Assembly: GCA_012295275.1 (NCBI GenBank)
Contig: CM022673.1
Span: forward strand, 23,723,081-23,787,080
Length of the DNA: 64,000 nucleotides
DNA from: Chrysomallon squamiferum
Lineage: Eukaryota; Mollusca; Gastropoda; Neomphalida; Peltospiridae
Direction: 5' to 3'
Shown one piece after another: positions 1-11,802 of this stretch (the first letter of the stretch is position 1; every line of letters begins with the position of its first letter). A model generated the notes under the pieces. The model did no database searches. It was not told where the DNA came from and was given only the letters and a program-made list of their open reading frames with translations. The translations under genes and the position numbers were made by a program.

Positions 1-97
1 ATGTATTATGATCTAATACACTGGATATGTATATATTATATTTTATTTTAATAAACTGAAGATGTATTTATTGTACTTAGTAGCTAAATATGTATGT

Positions 98-311
98 ATT
101 AATACATTTTAATATACTAGATGTAAATGTACTATATTTTAATACTTTAGATGTAAATGTACTATATTTAACTACACTAGATGTAAATGTACTATATTTT
201 AACACAATAGATGTAAATGTACTATATTTTAATATACTAGATGTAAATGTACTATATTTTAATACACTAAATGTAAATATACTATATTTTAATACACTAG
301 ATGTATTTTAT
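98..311. repeat. 30-bp minisatellite ending at a splice acceptor
   Basis: About seven head-to-tail copies of a 30-bp unit containing ACTAGATGTAAATGTACTAT fill the visible end of the intron upstream of the ABC transporter exon at 328. The last copy merges into the polypyrimidine tract and AG of that exon. Copies differ by a few substitutions only. Confidence 0.9.
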
Positions 312-327
312 GTGTCACATTTTTTAG

Positions 328-386
328 TGCACTGGATGCAGAGTCAGAGAGAGTGGTTCAGGAAGCTTTAGACAAAGTGATCAAAG
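328..386 (+). CDS. ABCB10-like ABC transporter, internal exon (D-loop)
   Basis: This exon encodes the end of the nucleotide-binding domain of an ABC transporter half-molecule. After one base completing the previous codon it reads ALDAESERVVQEALDKVIK. ALDAE is the D-loop that follows Walker B in ABC ATPases, where it contacts the opposite ATP site. The acceptor is TTTTTAG at 326-327 and the donor AAAG|GTGAGC at 387. The exon ends in phase 1 and joins the next exon to give KDRTV. Walker A, the signature motif and the membrane domain must lie left of the window. The sequence and the short C-terminal tail after the H-loop fit the B subfamily, best ABCB10, an exporter of the mitochondrial inner membrane. 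Other ABCB half-transporters cannot be excluded from about 88 residues. Confidence 0.85.
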
Positions 387-422
387 GTGAGCAGTGAGCA
401 GGATTACTCACTTTTATCTTAC

Positions 423-538
423 TGTGTTGTTTATCTGCTGTTATAAACTGTTGTTTGTCTGCTGTTACAAACTGTTTTTTATCTGCTGTTATAAACTGTT
501 GTTTATCTGCTGTTATAAACTGTGTTGTTTATGTGCAG
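423..538. repeat. 24-bp minisatellite filling a 152-bp intron
   Basis: A 24-bp unit with core ATCTGCTGTTATAAACTG recurs with CTGCTG at 435, 459, 483 and 507. The next unit, exactly 24 bp on, reads TTATGTGCAG and is the 3' splice site at 529-538. The array therefore makes up most of the intron, and the acceptor itself is a modified repeat copy. Confidence 0.85.
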
Positions 539-627
539 ATCGTACAGTCATCGTCATTGCACATCGGCTGAGCACCATCAGAAACGCTGACATGATCGCA
601 GTCGTCTCCAACGGCAAAATAGTGGAG
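539..627 (+). CDS. ABCB10-like ABC transporter, exon with His-switch
   Basis: This exon follows a 152-bp intron. It completes an Asp codon and then reads [20 protein letters not shown], followed by [16 protein letters not shown] is the H-loop (switch) of ABC ATPases; its His contacts the ATP gamma-phosphate. [17 protein letters not shown] is characteristic of the ABCB subfamily. The acceptor is ATGTGCAG ending at 538 and the donor GAG|GTAAAC at 628, so the exon ends in phase 0. The ATPase domain is intact in this part, with no frameshift or stop. Confidence 0.9.
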
Positions 628-634
628 GTAAACT

Positions 635-656
635 CACTTTCACTTTCACTTTCACC
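635..656. repeat. Hexamer repeat beside ABC transporter donor
   Basis: Three to four copies of TTTCAC start seven bases after the GT donor at 628. Confidence 0.8.
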
Positions 657-824
657 TCCAGTTACCAAAAAACTATTTTCTCTTCTCTATTCAGATGTTT
701 TTACATTTTAAATTAAAAAATAACCACATGAAAAAAAAGAAGAAAAACGTTACCTGACATTATGTGAAGTTTCAATGTTTATTGTGTGTCGGGTTCATTT
801 TAAATTTAATGAAATGTTTTACAG

Positions 825-944
825 AAAGGAACACACAGGGTGCTGAAGAAGAAGAAAGGCTTGTACTGGGAACTGATCAGAAAACAAGAACTAGAAGAAG
901 AAATATTAGTTCACGAAAAACACACCGAGTCTGAGGGATTTTAA
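825..944 (+). CDS. ABCB10-like ABC transporter, C-terminal exon
   Basis: The last coding exon is in phase with the H-loop exon. It encodes 39 residues beginning KGTHRVLKKKKGLYWELIRK and ending at TAA 942-944. The KGTH..L....G.Y..L..KQ pattern is the usual end of ABCB half-transporter ATPase domains. The extra tail of about 18 residues (QELEEEILVHEKHTESEGF) is strongly acidic and probably divergent. The acceptor is TTTTACAG at 817-824. ABCB10 identity is inferred from overall similarity of the last 88 residues; only the C-terminal end of the gene is in this window. Confidence 0.85.
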   Translation, partial: KGTHRVLKKKKGLYWELIRKQELEEEILVHEKHTESEGF

Positions 945-1400
945 AACAGAAACATTTCAGTTTTTTAGTGAAACACTGAGAACATTTGGTATGCAAATAA
1001 ACATTTAGCTATTTTTAGAGCGTGTGTAATAACTGTATTATTTATTCAGAATGGACTTTACAGTAATAGAAGTGTCCTGTTTTAGAATAAGCTAATTGTA
1101 ATATGTGTATATCCTGAACTGATCTTATGTACATAATGTAGCTTTTCGAACTTTGTCATTTTATGAACTAATCTCAAGATTGTTGTTGGATATTTGTAAT
1201 TTGCAACATTTATTTTTGATTGCTCTCTTGTTTAAATATAAAATATTTTTATATCACCTAATAAATATCTCTTCGTTTGATTGGAGGAATCGATACTATG
1301 TGTGATGACAATCATTTTCAAATTAAACTGAAAACATCATCCTAAAACAAATTAGTAGAAACGTTGTCCACATAATAAACAATCTGTGTGTTGTATATTA
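945..1400 (+). other. ABC transporter 3'UTR with polyadenylation signals
   Basis: AT-rich sequence after the ABC transporter stop codon. AATAAA hexamers occur at 1260-1265 and 1374-1379, giving likely 3'UTR lengths of about 340 or 450 bases. No coding potential is seen. Confidence 0.5.
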
Positions 1401-1710
1401 AACTAATTTCTTCTTGTTTTCTTCACTTCTGAAATGCATATAAACGATGTTACTTGAAAAGACCAGCCTATATCACAGATATGTACTTCAGACGTCATTT
1501 CAACGATACGTTTGAAAACGTGAGACACGTGATCAAAAATGAAATACAGTTATTAATAAACTTTCAACATATACTTCATAATGAGATTTCAGTTGTGTAT
1601 TTGGTTCTCAGCATGTTTATGGCAAAGATTTCTCTTACAAATCGTAATATGAAAAATCACTTTTATGATGAAAGTGGGAGATAAAAAAGAACATGTATGT
1701 ACGTGTGTGA
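1401..1710. other. Intergenic stretch with nothing recognised
   Basis: AT-rich DNA between the ABC transporter 3'UTR and the SINE. A short open frame of about 76 codons (1454-1684) has no recognisable similarity, no splice context and ordinary intergenic composition, so I do not call it a gene. Confidence 0.5.
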
Positions 1711-1830
1711 ACCAGTTGCCAAAAAAGGAAAAGAGCAAGACAGGGTTTGAAGAGGGATTCGAACACCCAACGTTCTGCGCATGAGACAGAGGCTGTAACC
1801 ATGTTAGCTGTAACCAGATCCTCACATTTT
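1711..1830 (-). mobile_element. tRNA-derived SINE (tRNA-Met-like head)
   Basis: On the minus strand there is a tRNA-like order of elements. A D-arm/A-box stretch AGCTAACATGGTTACAGC is followed by a 5-bp anticodon stem TCTGT/GCAGA closing a seven-base loop whose anticodon is CAT (plus-strand ATG at 1781-1783). Then comes a B-box GTTCGAATCC (complement of 1755-1764). Acceptor and T stems pair poorly, so this is not a working tRNA. A T-run (complement of 1721-1726) downstream could act as a pol III terminator. This architecture is typical of tRNA-derived SINEs. The 3' tail and target-site duplication were not resolved. Confidence 0.6.
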
Positions 1831-4090
1831 GTCTTAGAAGTGGGCTTTCTGCTGTTTGTGATTTACTGAGTTCTCTGACACGTACTTTACAGTCCTCATT
1901 AATTACACGAGTAGTCAGCTATAAGTGAACTGACAGCGTCACTGGAAATTATTCTGTAAAATACAGCTTCCGGCAGTGTTAGTTTAGCGACATTGAAAAC
2001 GTAGAACAGCACAGAGTTGGAGGTTTCCCGCAAAGTGTATTACTGTTAACACAAAGAATAATTAATAAGCATACATCACTAGGAGAAACAACTGATAAAA
2101 AAGAAAATAGTTATTTAAAATGTAATTGTCGTTTAAGAGTCCTTTGATTTTCTTCAGTTTGCGCATGTGTGTAAGGGGGCTTAGAAATGCCGACAGCTGT
2201 ATTCTAGTCACGTGAGTAAAAATGGCACCACTGTTTGGTGTATATTTGTTAACGAGTAGTAGACGGAACGAAGCTGATAACTGAGTACTTCTGTCAAGAA
2301 CTTTAATCAAATTCTGTTGATGAAGATAAAATCACTTGTATTTGCAACAACAAAATGTCTTCATCACTCGTTACACGCTGTTTTCCTGTGTCAGTTCGAG
2401 ATTGCATGTCCGCGCAGTTTGATGAATGTGGCTGAAGTATAATTTAGAAATCTTGCAGTGACCTGTTGTCAGTGTGTGTATTTGACAAGTTCACGTGAGA
2501 GTCAGTACTGCAGCAATTATGAAATATTTTCCTGTTGGATTCCTTTCAGACACGTACACATAGTTATTTTATTACATCAAATAACTTTCACCAGCACCGA
2601 TAGTAATTAATGTTTTACGCATGCAACCACACGCAATATGCACGCGCTTTAACACATATTTAAAACTTTTATTTAATAAAAAAGTTTCGTTCTCGTTGGA
2701 TTTTTTGTTTTTAAACTTGAACATGTTGAGGAAGATTTAATGTGCATTTTATGTGGTTATGAATCTACATTCAGCCTTTAGTCTTGATAATAAATCGTCT
2801 GTTCACTGATTAACAATGTTAACTGACATCACACAAATATATATATAAGTGATTATGTGTCCATTATAACATTACTTTCTGACTGCAGTCATTAAACTAT
2901 CTAGTCTTTCATAAACTGCTAAGCAAGACAAAAAACAAAAAAATGTAATTTCTGATAACATGATATTTTTTTTTGTAATGTGATTGAAGCGTATATTTCT
3001 GATAACATGGTGTTATCTTACGTAATGTGTTTTAAATGTGTAATTTTAATAACTTGGTAATTTTTTATATTTTAAATGTGTGTTATTCCGTAAGAAATCC
3101 ATTTATTTCAAACTAGAAAGATATTTTCACATTGAACGTTTTTTTAATGATATTTTAATGTATCTATATCAGCTCTAGTGCAAAAAATGTCTACCAACAT
3201 TTCTGAGGATGAATGTTGTTTCTGATGCAGTTTTGATAAAGCAAATTTATAATAATGTGTATCGATTGTTTGCAATGATAGTAGATGTTGCCTTTTGTAA
3301 AATAGCTTTATTTGATCATTTTTAAAAGAATATTAAGAAAATTTGTATCATGAATTTCTGTCCAGATAAATAACAAAATCGCGTCTTCTACGAATGGCAC
3401 TAGAGACGCAGAAATCCATTAGCTGTTAGCTTCCTTGCGAGTCCAGAAATGGATGAAGCTTCCTAGGAGGAATCAGTTATCTTCATCAATATTAGTGTGA
3501 AGCAAAGATAAATTTTTACAAGAACGTATGACAGTGTTTCTTTAAATGTTTGCGTACACACCCAACACGCGCGCACCCACATACACGCGCGCACGCACAC
3601 ACATTGTTTTTAAAACGATGAAACAATTTGTAAGCAGATTAAAAACGCCTACAAAAGTACAACCAAGAGTTTGACCGTAAAGTGATACCACTTTAAGCCA
3701 AATCAATTCTGTTGTCAATATCGAAAAAAATCACCACTTAAAAATAAAAAGAAGAAAAATGTCTGAATTTGCATTTAGTAACAAATGTATTTTTTCTTTC
3801 TTTCGTTTTATTCTTCAGAATTAATGTAACACTATCTGCACGAACAGTTGAATGCAAACAAACAAAAAAAAAAAAAAACAAAACAAAAACAAAAAAATAA
3901 ACAAAAAAACCCCACACACTCTGTAGTTTACAATAATAAATAATAAAATAGTTTGTACTAAACAAACTTCGTTTAAATAGAAATTTGTGGTCGTGAAAAT
4001 ATTTTGGTTAAACATGCGTTTGGCGGATTCTAACACACGTTTTACTCTACAAACCAAACGTTATCGTGTAATCTACACATAAAATGTCCT
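1831..4090. other. Gene-free AT-rich intergenic DNA
   Basis: No exon with splice sites, RNA gene or transposon protein was recognised. Composition is strongly AT-rich with short A/T runs and a small AC-rich patch near 3560-3603. Confidence 0.5.
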
Positions 4091-4099
4091 TACAGTCTA

Positions 4100-4616
4100 C
4101 AAAATAAAAATAAAAATAAAAAATAAATAAATAAATAAATAAATAAATAAAGAAATAAAGAAATAGAAAAAAGAAAAAGAATATATGTTGTTACAATCCA
4201 AAAATAAAATGTTTTCTTTTAATCAACAAATAAAATGTTACGTTACAAATAAAACATTTTACAATTCTTTGTTACATTCTTAAAATTAAACGTTATATTA
4301 CAAATGTACAAATAAAATTTGTTGATGGTTTCAGAACTGTTTAGAGATCAGGCAACACGCTTGGATTCCATTTATTCAATATGTTTAGATGGATGATTAA
4401 TGTAATAGTTGACAAGTGGTAGGAATCGATCGAGATGTGTACTAACAATCTAGCAGAACTCGTGTACTCTAAAACATTGCCATATTGTTAAAACCAGCGA
4501 TAGAATGTCGTCCTTTTTAAAACTTTATTCTTTTGATGTTATTCTTCGCTGTTGATTAAATTTAAATGCTAAATATGTATGTATGTATCTATAAGCAAGC
4601 GAACAAAAAAAAAAAA

Positions 4617-4649
<33 letters not shown>

Positions 4650-4907
4650 GATAAAAAGAGTAAAGAAAAGAAATTCATCATTAAATTATTTATTATCCAC
4701 GAATTTCTACTATTGTCATCGATTTAATAAATTAAAATGTGCATTATATACCTGCCTGATGCTCATTTCAACGACGTTTTTGAAGCACATTTTAGAAAAC
4801 ATAAAACAGTAAACTTTACAATCTGACAGAAAATTAAGAAGATATCAGAGTGAGAGAAAGATACACTGAGTTTGTGAAAAAGATGTTCGCTCTATCCATC
4901 CATCCAC

Positions 4908-4963
<56 letters not shown>

Positions 4964-5114
4964 CTCTATTTCTCTGCAATATATATGGATATATCTGCCT
5001 GTTTGCCTGATCTCTTGTTATGTCTGCTGATAAATTTCGCTATAAGAAAATAATTGGACTGCGAATTTGTTTGGTTATTAGCCTGTCAGCTTACTTTGTA
5101 GCTTAGGTACTTGA

Positions 5115-5153
<39 letters not shown>

Positions 5154-5469
5154 GCTACTGCTACGATTACTATGACATGATTATTATTATATATTACTAT
5201 TGTCGTCGTCATTGTTGTTGTTGTTGTTATATTATTTTACTGTTTTATATTATTTCTTTCCATTATGCTTTCCAGTGAATACAAAAATCATGTGAAGTTT
5301 GAAAAAGAAACGACTATGAACTTAATACATATCAGACTCGATAATTCCAGTCAGAAGGTCTAGGTACTTTTTCTAAATATAGCTACTTTATAAAGGGTAG
5401 CAAAACAACTGCCACAGACTTCGACAAACTGATTGTAGTTTCTCCACAAGTTGGCGAACGACAGAAACA

Positions 5470-5507
<38 letters not shown>

Positions 5508-6680
5508 ATAATCTCAGTCAAACGTTTGTCGGATGGGCCCCTTTACGATATTTTGTTCTGTGCACAGCAAGAAGCACAAATGTGTAACACGTGACTTCAA
5601 GACTGTGAGCTCTAGGTAGAGGCCCTGTTTCTACAGAATGCCAGTTTTAAAATCACGGGTTATGTTTAAATTCGCCAAACCATTTTTGTTTTTTTCTCTC
5701 TCTCTCTCCCGGAAACATAAAGAACTTATAAACTGTTGTTGTTAGAAGTGAGAAATAAAAATAAATAATTAACTGTTTCTCCATTATATTTGAAATAGGT
5801 TTTTCAAATGTTCTCGGTACGTGTCAGTTCTCTAACACGCCACCTGGTGTAGAACAAGTCGATTGTTAGCGACAGATCAAATTTCACGTTTTAATCTGTG
5901 ATCATAAATATCTTAAAATAATCACAAAACAACTAATAGTTTCTTTAGATTGCTTTCAGAAGATAATTCGCACAGATACATATACACTCGTTAACACAAC
6001 ACACAAATATAAACAGCTACATATATACATATATATATAACATGCACATGTACGTACAAACACATATATACATGTACATATACATTCATACAGTTGTGTG
6101 CATGTGCATATATACATACATACATATATACATACATACACACACACAAAAAATGCACATACACACAGATATATTTACATGAACACGTACAAAAATAAAT
6201 AAAAGTGTCAGTGGTTATTGAAAGCAGAAGCTGTTCAGTATTAAATGAAATCAAACGATTAGATATTCTTGTGGAGGGAATTGTCACGTAAACATTCTAA
6301 TTAGTTAACGCTTTCTCCAAAGATAAATCCACAAAGCAAAAAAAAAAAAAAAAGTTGTTACTGAGAACACATTATAAAGATTACACTAAAGTTATGGAAT
6401 TTAAAAAGATCAAAAAAAAAAAAAAAAAGCCAACAAAAACATACTAACGGAAAGTAATAAAAGCAGAAATTGCAACAATTTAATGAAATTGTTTATTTTT
6501 ATTTTATGTTGGTTTGTCTTATATTTCTTTGCTTTTTTTTTATGTGTGTTTCTCACTTATATTTCTTTTTTTGTATTTCACACTTTGTCTTATATGACTT
6601 TGTTTTTTTTTTTTTCTCACTTCGTCTTGTACTTCTTTTTTTGCATTTCACACTTTGTCTTAAATTTCTTTGTTGTTTTT

Positions 6681-6738
<58 letters not shown>

Positions 6739-6760
6739 AATGACTGAGCTTTGTTTCAAA
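4100..6760. repeat. Microsatellite-rich intergenic block
   Basis: This stretch holds many simple repeats: AAAT at about 4102-4156, AAT at 4619-4647, ATCT at about 4908-4962, ATT at 5117-5153, AC at about 5470-5502, ATAC-type sequence at 6020-6150, and ATT at about 6684-6735. Between them is AT-rich DNA with no recognisable gene. Long open frames here are produced by the repeats. Confidence 0.8.
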
Positions 6761-7264
6761 CTGAATGACCTAAAATTAAATTTACTAACAAGATAATGTA
6801 AAAACACATTTATTCTTTTTTCATTTTATGTATTAAAATTGGTAGACATTCTCAGATGTAATATCTACTTGATTACCTTTCACCTAAACGTATATGGTTT
6901 ATTTGAGTTTCTGTGACAGTTTAAATAAATTTATCAAACATCCGTAATCAATTTTTAATAACCTAAAATAAATTTAGGAAATGACTTGATGTTATACAGG
7001 AAATCAAACCATGTAATTGTATTATTCAGTAGCGCGTGGATTGTTATTTTAAATTGAGTCTACATAATTATATTTCTTAACCGAGATCTTGTCTGCAAAA
7101 GTCAATTTCCTCGGAGAATATTTATATTCTGTGTTTATAGCACATGATTAATTTCACTATAGCCGCTGTCAGACAGGCTAATTAATTGAACGATTGAAGA
7201 GTTCAGTGTGATGAAGTCTAAGACTAAGGAGTTCGCTGAACAGCATTTAATTAACTAATATATA

Positions 7265-7680
7265 ATATTAGCATTCACTTATATAAATAAGCTTTAGTTA
7301 GTTTTCACTGAATATAAAATTAGTATTTACTTATATAAATCAGTTTTAGTTAGTAGTCACTGAATATAAAATGAATATTTAGTTAGCATTAACTAATATA
7401 TATAATTATATATATATCATTAGTATTCACTTATATAAATAAGTTTTAGTTAGTATTCACTGAATATAAAATTAGTATTTACTTATATTAATAAGTTTTA
7501 GCTTGTAATCACTGAATATAAAATTAGTATTTACTTATATAAACAAGTTTGAGTTAATATTCATTGAATACAAAATTAGTATTTAGTTAGCATTAACTAA
7601 TATATATAATTAGCATTTACTTATATAAATAAGTTTTAGTTATTAATCACTGAATATAAAATCAGTGTTTAGTTAATATT
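7265..7680. repeat. Degenerate ~50-bp minisatellite
   Basis: About eight diverged copies of a unit containing TAAGTTTTAGTTAGTATTCA followed by CTGAATATAAAATTAGTATT. Unit lengths vary, so this is an old array. Confidence 0.8.
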
Positions 7681-9290
7681 GATTATGATTAAACTCAAGT
7701 AACGTAGAGACTAGAAAACTGTTTAATTAGAGAGCACATTATGAAACATTTCCCTCAGTTCACGGTGCTGCTGCTATGTCGGGTGAAGGTTCTTTGTTGT
7801 TAAAATCTGTATTTTGTGTTTCTTGGAACAGAATGTGAAATGTAAAATGTGAGGGCAGTCGAATCAGTGGTTGACGAGACTGGTAGGATATTAATTCTAT
7901 ACATTACTGAACTCTCGGCGCTTCACAGTTAATTGGCTGTGCAGCTAGAAACCAGACAAAGCGAGGTCCGCGGGCGTCGAATCAAAAATGATGAACTGGG
8001 TCAGAAATAATTATAAAACTCCCCATCAGCTTCCCGAGTTTCGGTCGCGTTTTTACACGAGAAATGAAGTTTTCACTTATCACATATATTCGACATTCAG
8101 CAAAAAAAAATTTCATCATTTAATCTTAAAAAATATTTTAAAATTATTTTCAGTTAACGTTTATTTTTGTTTTAAAAAAATATGCAAACAATAAAATACA
8201 TCTAAATTTTAACAAGAACATTAAATTATGAAATAGGACTCCGAAATACGGCCTGAACACAGAAACAGTGTCCTCGGAGTACGTGACATTGAAAAATATC
8301 TGTTGATGTTCATATGCAGAAGACGTTACTTAGTCAGCTTGGACTTAGCAGATAACGAGAGTGGTTACTGACCGGTAATCCCGGCCTGAATTCAAACATT
8401 TTCCTCGTCGTCTAATCACCACAAAGCCTGGAAGAATGACGACGTCTAGCACGACTTGAATTATTCAGTTTGTGTTTCTTACGAGTCAAAAACACTGAAT
8501 TAAGCAAATCAAAAAAGTCCTTCATGAGTTCACGTCACAAAAGATTTTGTGTGAACACAGATAAAGCTTTATAATTGTTGTTGTTTTTATTTAACGGGAA
8601 CTCTCCGAGAAACAATTTTAAATGTATTTTATCTGTAGCGAAGAGTTTTGTTTTATATAATCCTGATTAATATAAAACGAATTACGCGAGAATCCGAGCT
8701 TGAAAACAAATTTTTGGGTATTTGAAATAAATTGTTCTGGAAATCAATGTATCACTCGGAGTTTTTTTTTTTTTTTTTCGTTTGCCAGAATTCTTTTTCT
8801 GAGTGGAAAACAAAGTAAAACGAAACGAATTCGTGCAGTCATCTCTTCACTTTTTGCGAACGACAAGAATTCTAAGGACTGATTACTTCTTTGTGTTTTT
8901 TTTATTTTTTATAATCTGGTCGGCTGAACAAGACTGTATGGTTAATACGTGAATTGAGGAGCGTGTTACAAGCTGCTGTAATCGTAGTTCTCTAACCTCA
9001 TTCATTCACTGAATTCCCGCGGGCTGAACTACCATGATCAGTTCATCTTGAACAAACCACTTGATCGACCACAACATCGCGAACAACACCGATATTCTGA
9101 ACACGATCTGTAGATCACTGCATTGCGAAACATTCAAAATTCAGTAATATATGGCACCATTGTTGACACTGATAAAACGTTGACGTCCTATAAATATATC
9201 ATGAGTTATAGATGCGATATTTTTCAATTCTGATAGTTCGTTTTTGAATAATGTAAAAGAATGAAACCTCTGTAATGGAAATTCTCATTA
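7681..9290. other. Intergenic DNA, no gene recognised
   Basis: Mixed-composition sequence with a slightly GC-richer patch near 7900-8050. Open frames at 7988-8194 and 8700-8882 lack similarity, splice context or domain features. Confidence 0.45.
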
Positions 9291-9295
9291 AATCA

Positions 9296-9880
9296 CTTAT
9301 TTGTTGACCCTGTAATATAAAAGACGTTGACATTCTGCAATGATAATGGATTTGTAATATAAATGACGTTGACATTCTGCAATGATAATGGATTTGTAAT
9401 ATAAATGACGTTGACATTCTGCAATAAATTATGTATTTGTTGACCTTGTAATGTAAAAGACGTTCGCATTCTGTAATGAATGACGTATTTGTTGATTCTG
9501 TAATGTAGAAGACGTTGACATTCTGCAATGATAACGGATTTGTCAACCACTATAACATAAATAACGTTGACATTTTGCAATAATTTATTTATTTGTTGAC
9601 CCTATAATGTAAAAGACGTTGACATTCTGCAATGATAATGGATTTGTCAACCACTATAATATAAATGACGTTGACATTCGGTAATAAATTATGTATTTGT
9701 TGACCTTGTAATGTAAAAGACGTTCGCATTCTGTAATGAATGACACATTTGTTGACCCTGTAATGTAAAAGACGTTGACATTCTACAATGATAACGGATT
9801 TGTCAACCACTATAATATAAATGACTTTGATATTCTGTAATAAATTATGTATTTGTTGACCTTGTAATGGTGAAAGAATT
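9296..9880. repeat. Minisatellite with GACGTTGACATTCTGCAAT core
   Basis: About ten copies of units of roughly 40-60 bp built from ATAAATGACGTTGACATTCT plus variable spacers such as GTATTTGTTGACCTTGTAAT. Long minus-strand open frames here are repeat translations. Confidence 0.85.
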
Positions 9881-10019
9881 GTCGACCGCATGCTGTAAAT
9901 ATATAAATATAATATGTTACAGATTACAACGTCAACTATGACGTTGATAAATGTCAGTTACGTAAACAGAAATATGGTATAAAAATCAGTCCAGTCATCT
10001 TACTTCTGTATGTTCCTTG

Positions 10020-10093
10020 CTGTCTTTTATTTTGGCATCATTATCATTGTCGTCATCATTAACATCATCATCATCGTCTTTATTATTAATATT

Positions 10094-10126
<33 letters not shown>

Positions 10127-10200
10127 GTAATTGCTGCTGATGTTATTTCTGCTGTCGTCATCGTCATCGTCGCTGAAATGATTATCTTCATCTTCTTCAC
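10020..10200. repeat. ATC/ATT trinucleotide-rich tract
   Basis: Interrupted ATC, ATT and GTC trinucleotides. All frames are open on both strands because of the repeat; there is no evidence of a gene. Confidence 0.8.
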
Positions 10201-10719
10201 TAAATGTGTGTGTTTTCACATTAACATTGGTCAGATGTGTTTTTGTCCAGTGATGGTTTAGATTTCTGCGGCACGCTATGCTCGCATAACACGTCAGAGA
10301 AAATCACATCAGCCGATTGGTCTCACCGCCTCTTTAACCTTCATGCTGCGACCTAGAAATATAATCTTCATTTACGTACTCCATTATTACAGCAAATTAC
10401 ACAGCCGGAATGAATTTCCTTTTAAATTACTATTTTTGCTTGCGTTTGAATGTACGTTTGTTGTTAAATCTGTATGTTCTTTTTAGATATAATTAAAGAT
10501 GGCATGTAATTATGTGCCTGTATATAATATGTAAATGTGTGCCTGTATATAATATGTATTCCTCGTGTTATAAAAGGATAAATCTAATTTAAACAAAACC
10601 AAAATCATGTTATACGTGCAACTACATATTTATATGCATGTACTTTCTGTTTTTGCCTAAGTATTTGCATGCATGTACCTGTTCATATCGAACTATTTGT
10701 TTGTGTGCAGGTATGTAAA

Positions 10720-11505
10720 AATCTTACTGACTTGTACGTGATCATCACGTGGTGAAATTCTGTCTGATTTGTACGTGATCCATACTGAGTGGTGAAATTC
10801 TCTCTGACGTACGTGATCCATACTAACTGAGTGGTCAAATTCTCACTAACTTGCACGTGATCCATGCTGAGTGGTGATATTCTCTCTGACTTGTACGTGA
10901 TCATCACTAATTGAGTGACTGGTGAAATTCTGACTAACTTGTACGTGATCCATACTAACTGATATTTTCTCTGACTTGTACGCGATCATCACTAATTGAG
11001 TGAGTGGTGAAATTCTCTCTGACTTGTACGTGATCATCACTAATTGAGTGAGTGGTAAAATTATCTCTGACTTGTACGCAATCTGCAGTAATTGAGTGAC
11101 TGGTGAAATTCTGACTGACTTGTACCTGATCCATACCGAGTGGTGAAATTCTCTCTGACTTGTACGTGATCATCACTGACTGAATGACCGGTGAAATTCT
11201 GACTGATTTGTAAGTGATCCATACTGAGTGGTGAAATTCTCTCTAACTTGTACGTGATCATCACTAATTGAGTGAGAGGTAAACTTCTCACTGACTTGTT
11301 CGTGATCCATTCTGAGTGGTGAAATTCCTCTGACTTGTACACGATCCATACTGAGTGGTGGTGCAAATTCTCTCTAATCCATACTGAGTGGTGACATTCT
11401 CTCTAACTTGTACGTGATCATCACTGACTGAGCGAGTGGTGAAATTCTCTCCGACATGCACGCGATCGTCACTAATTGAGTAAGTGGTGAAATTCTCAGT
11501 GACGT
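10720..11505. repeat. ~45-60-bp minisatellite upstream of the GPCR gene
   Basis: Roughly fifteen to eighteen copies of a unit including GTGGTGAAATTCTCTCTGAC and TTGTACGTGATCATCACTAA. Short and long unit variants alternate. The array ends less than 200 bp before the first recognised GPCR exon. Minus-strand open frames here are repeat translations. Confidence 0.85.
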
Positions 11506-11687
11506 CGCGGAGTTAGATCGATGAGTTGATTCTGCGCCTGCCAGCGCCTGGCCACGTTCTCACTGCGAGTACGTGTCAGAAACAACAGATTCCAGCAGCA
11601 GCAGCAGACAACACGGACTGTTCTCTGTGCACGCTGCTCGAAACTGGGGAAATAAAAAAAAGTAATATATATAAAAAAGATTTCTAA
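11506..11687 (+). promoter_or_regulatory. GC-richer leader just upstream of the GPCR exon
   Basis: A short region of higher GC with a (CAG)n patch near 11594-11606 and a GACGTC palindrome near 11500. It may be 5'UTR or promoter-proximal sequence of the GPCR gene. No convincing TM1-coding frame is present. This is inferred from position and composition only. Confidence 0.3.
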
Positions 11688-11802
11688 ATGGGACGACCTG
11701 AAATGAAACGTTCATCGTATTCTTTACTGCGGATACTAACTGTGGCGAATGTTTTCTCGTGTGTCTTAAATATCTCAATACTCACAGTGTGTCTCTGTAC
11801 AG
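11688..11802 (+). CDS. Class A GPCR, exon with TM2
   Basis: The first recognisable exon of a rhodopsin-like seven-helix receptor. It encodes residues 1-39 if translation starts at ATG 11688: an intracellular-loop-1-like RPEMKR, then a hydrophobic helix YSLLRILTVANVFSCVLNIS extending to about residue 37. This aligns with TM2, because the next exon begins with the W.FG....C stretch that leads into TM3. The donor ACAG|GTAAAT is strong, phase 1. The codon just before the Met is TAA (11685-11687), and no AG lies between that stop and the helix. A TM1-coding exon therefore cannot be joined in frame by normal splicing. I saw no TM1 exon upstream. The receptor may lack TM1, carry an inactivating mutation, or use an unrecognised start. 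Confidence 0.7.

Noticed and set aside
1748-1820. Functional tRNA-Met gene
   Set aside because: Anticodon arm is fine but acceptor and T stems do not pair, with an insertion near the T-arm; SINE head is the better explanation.
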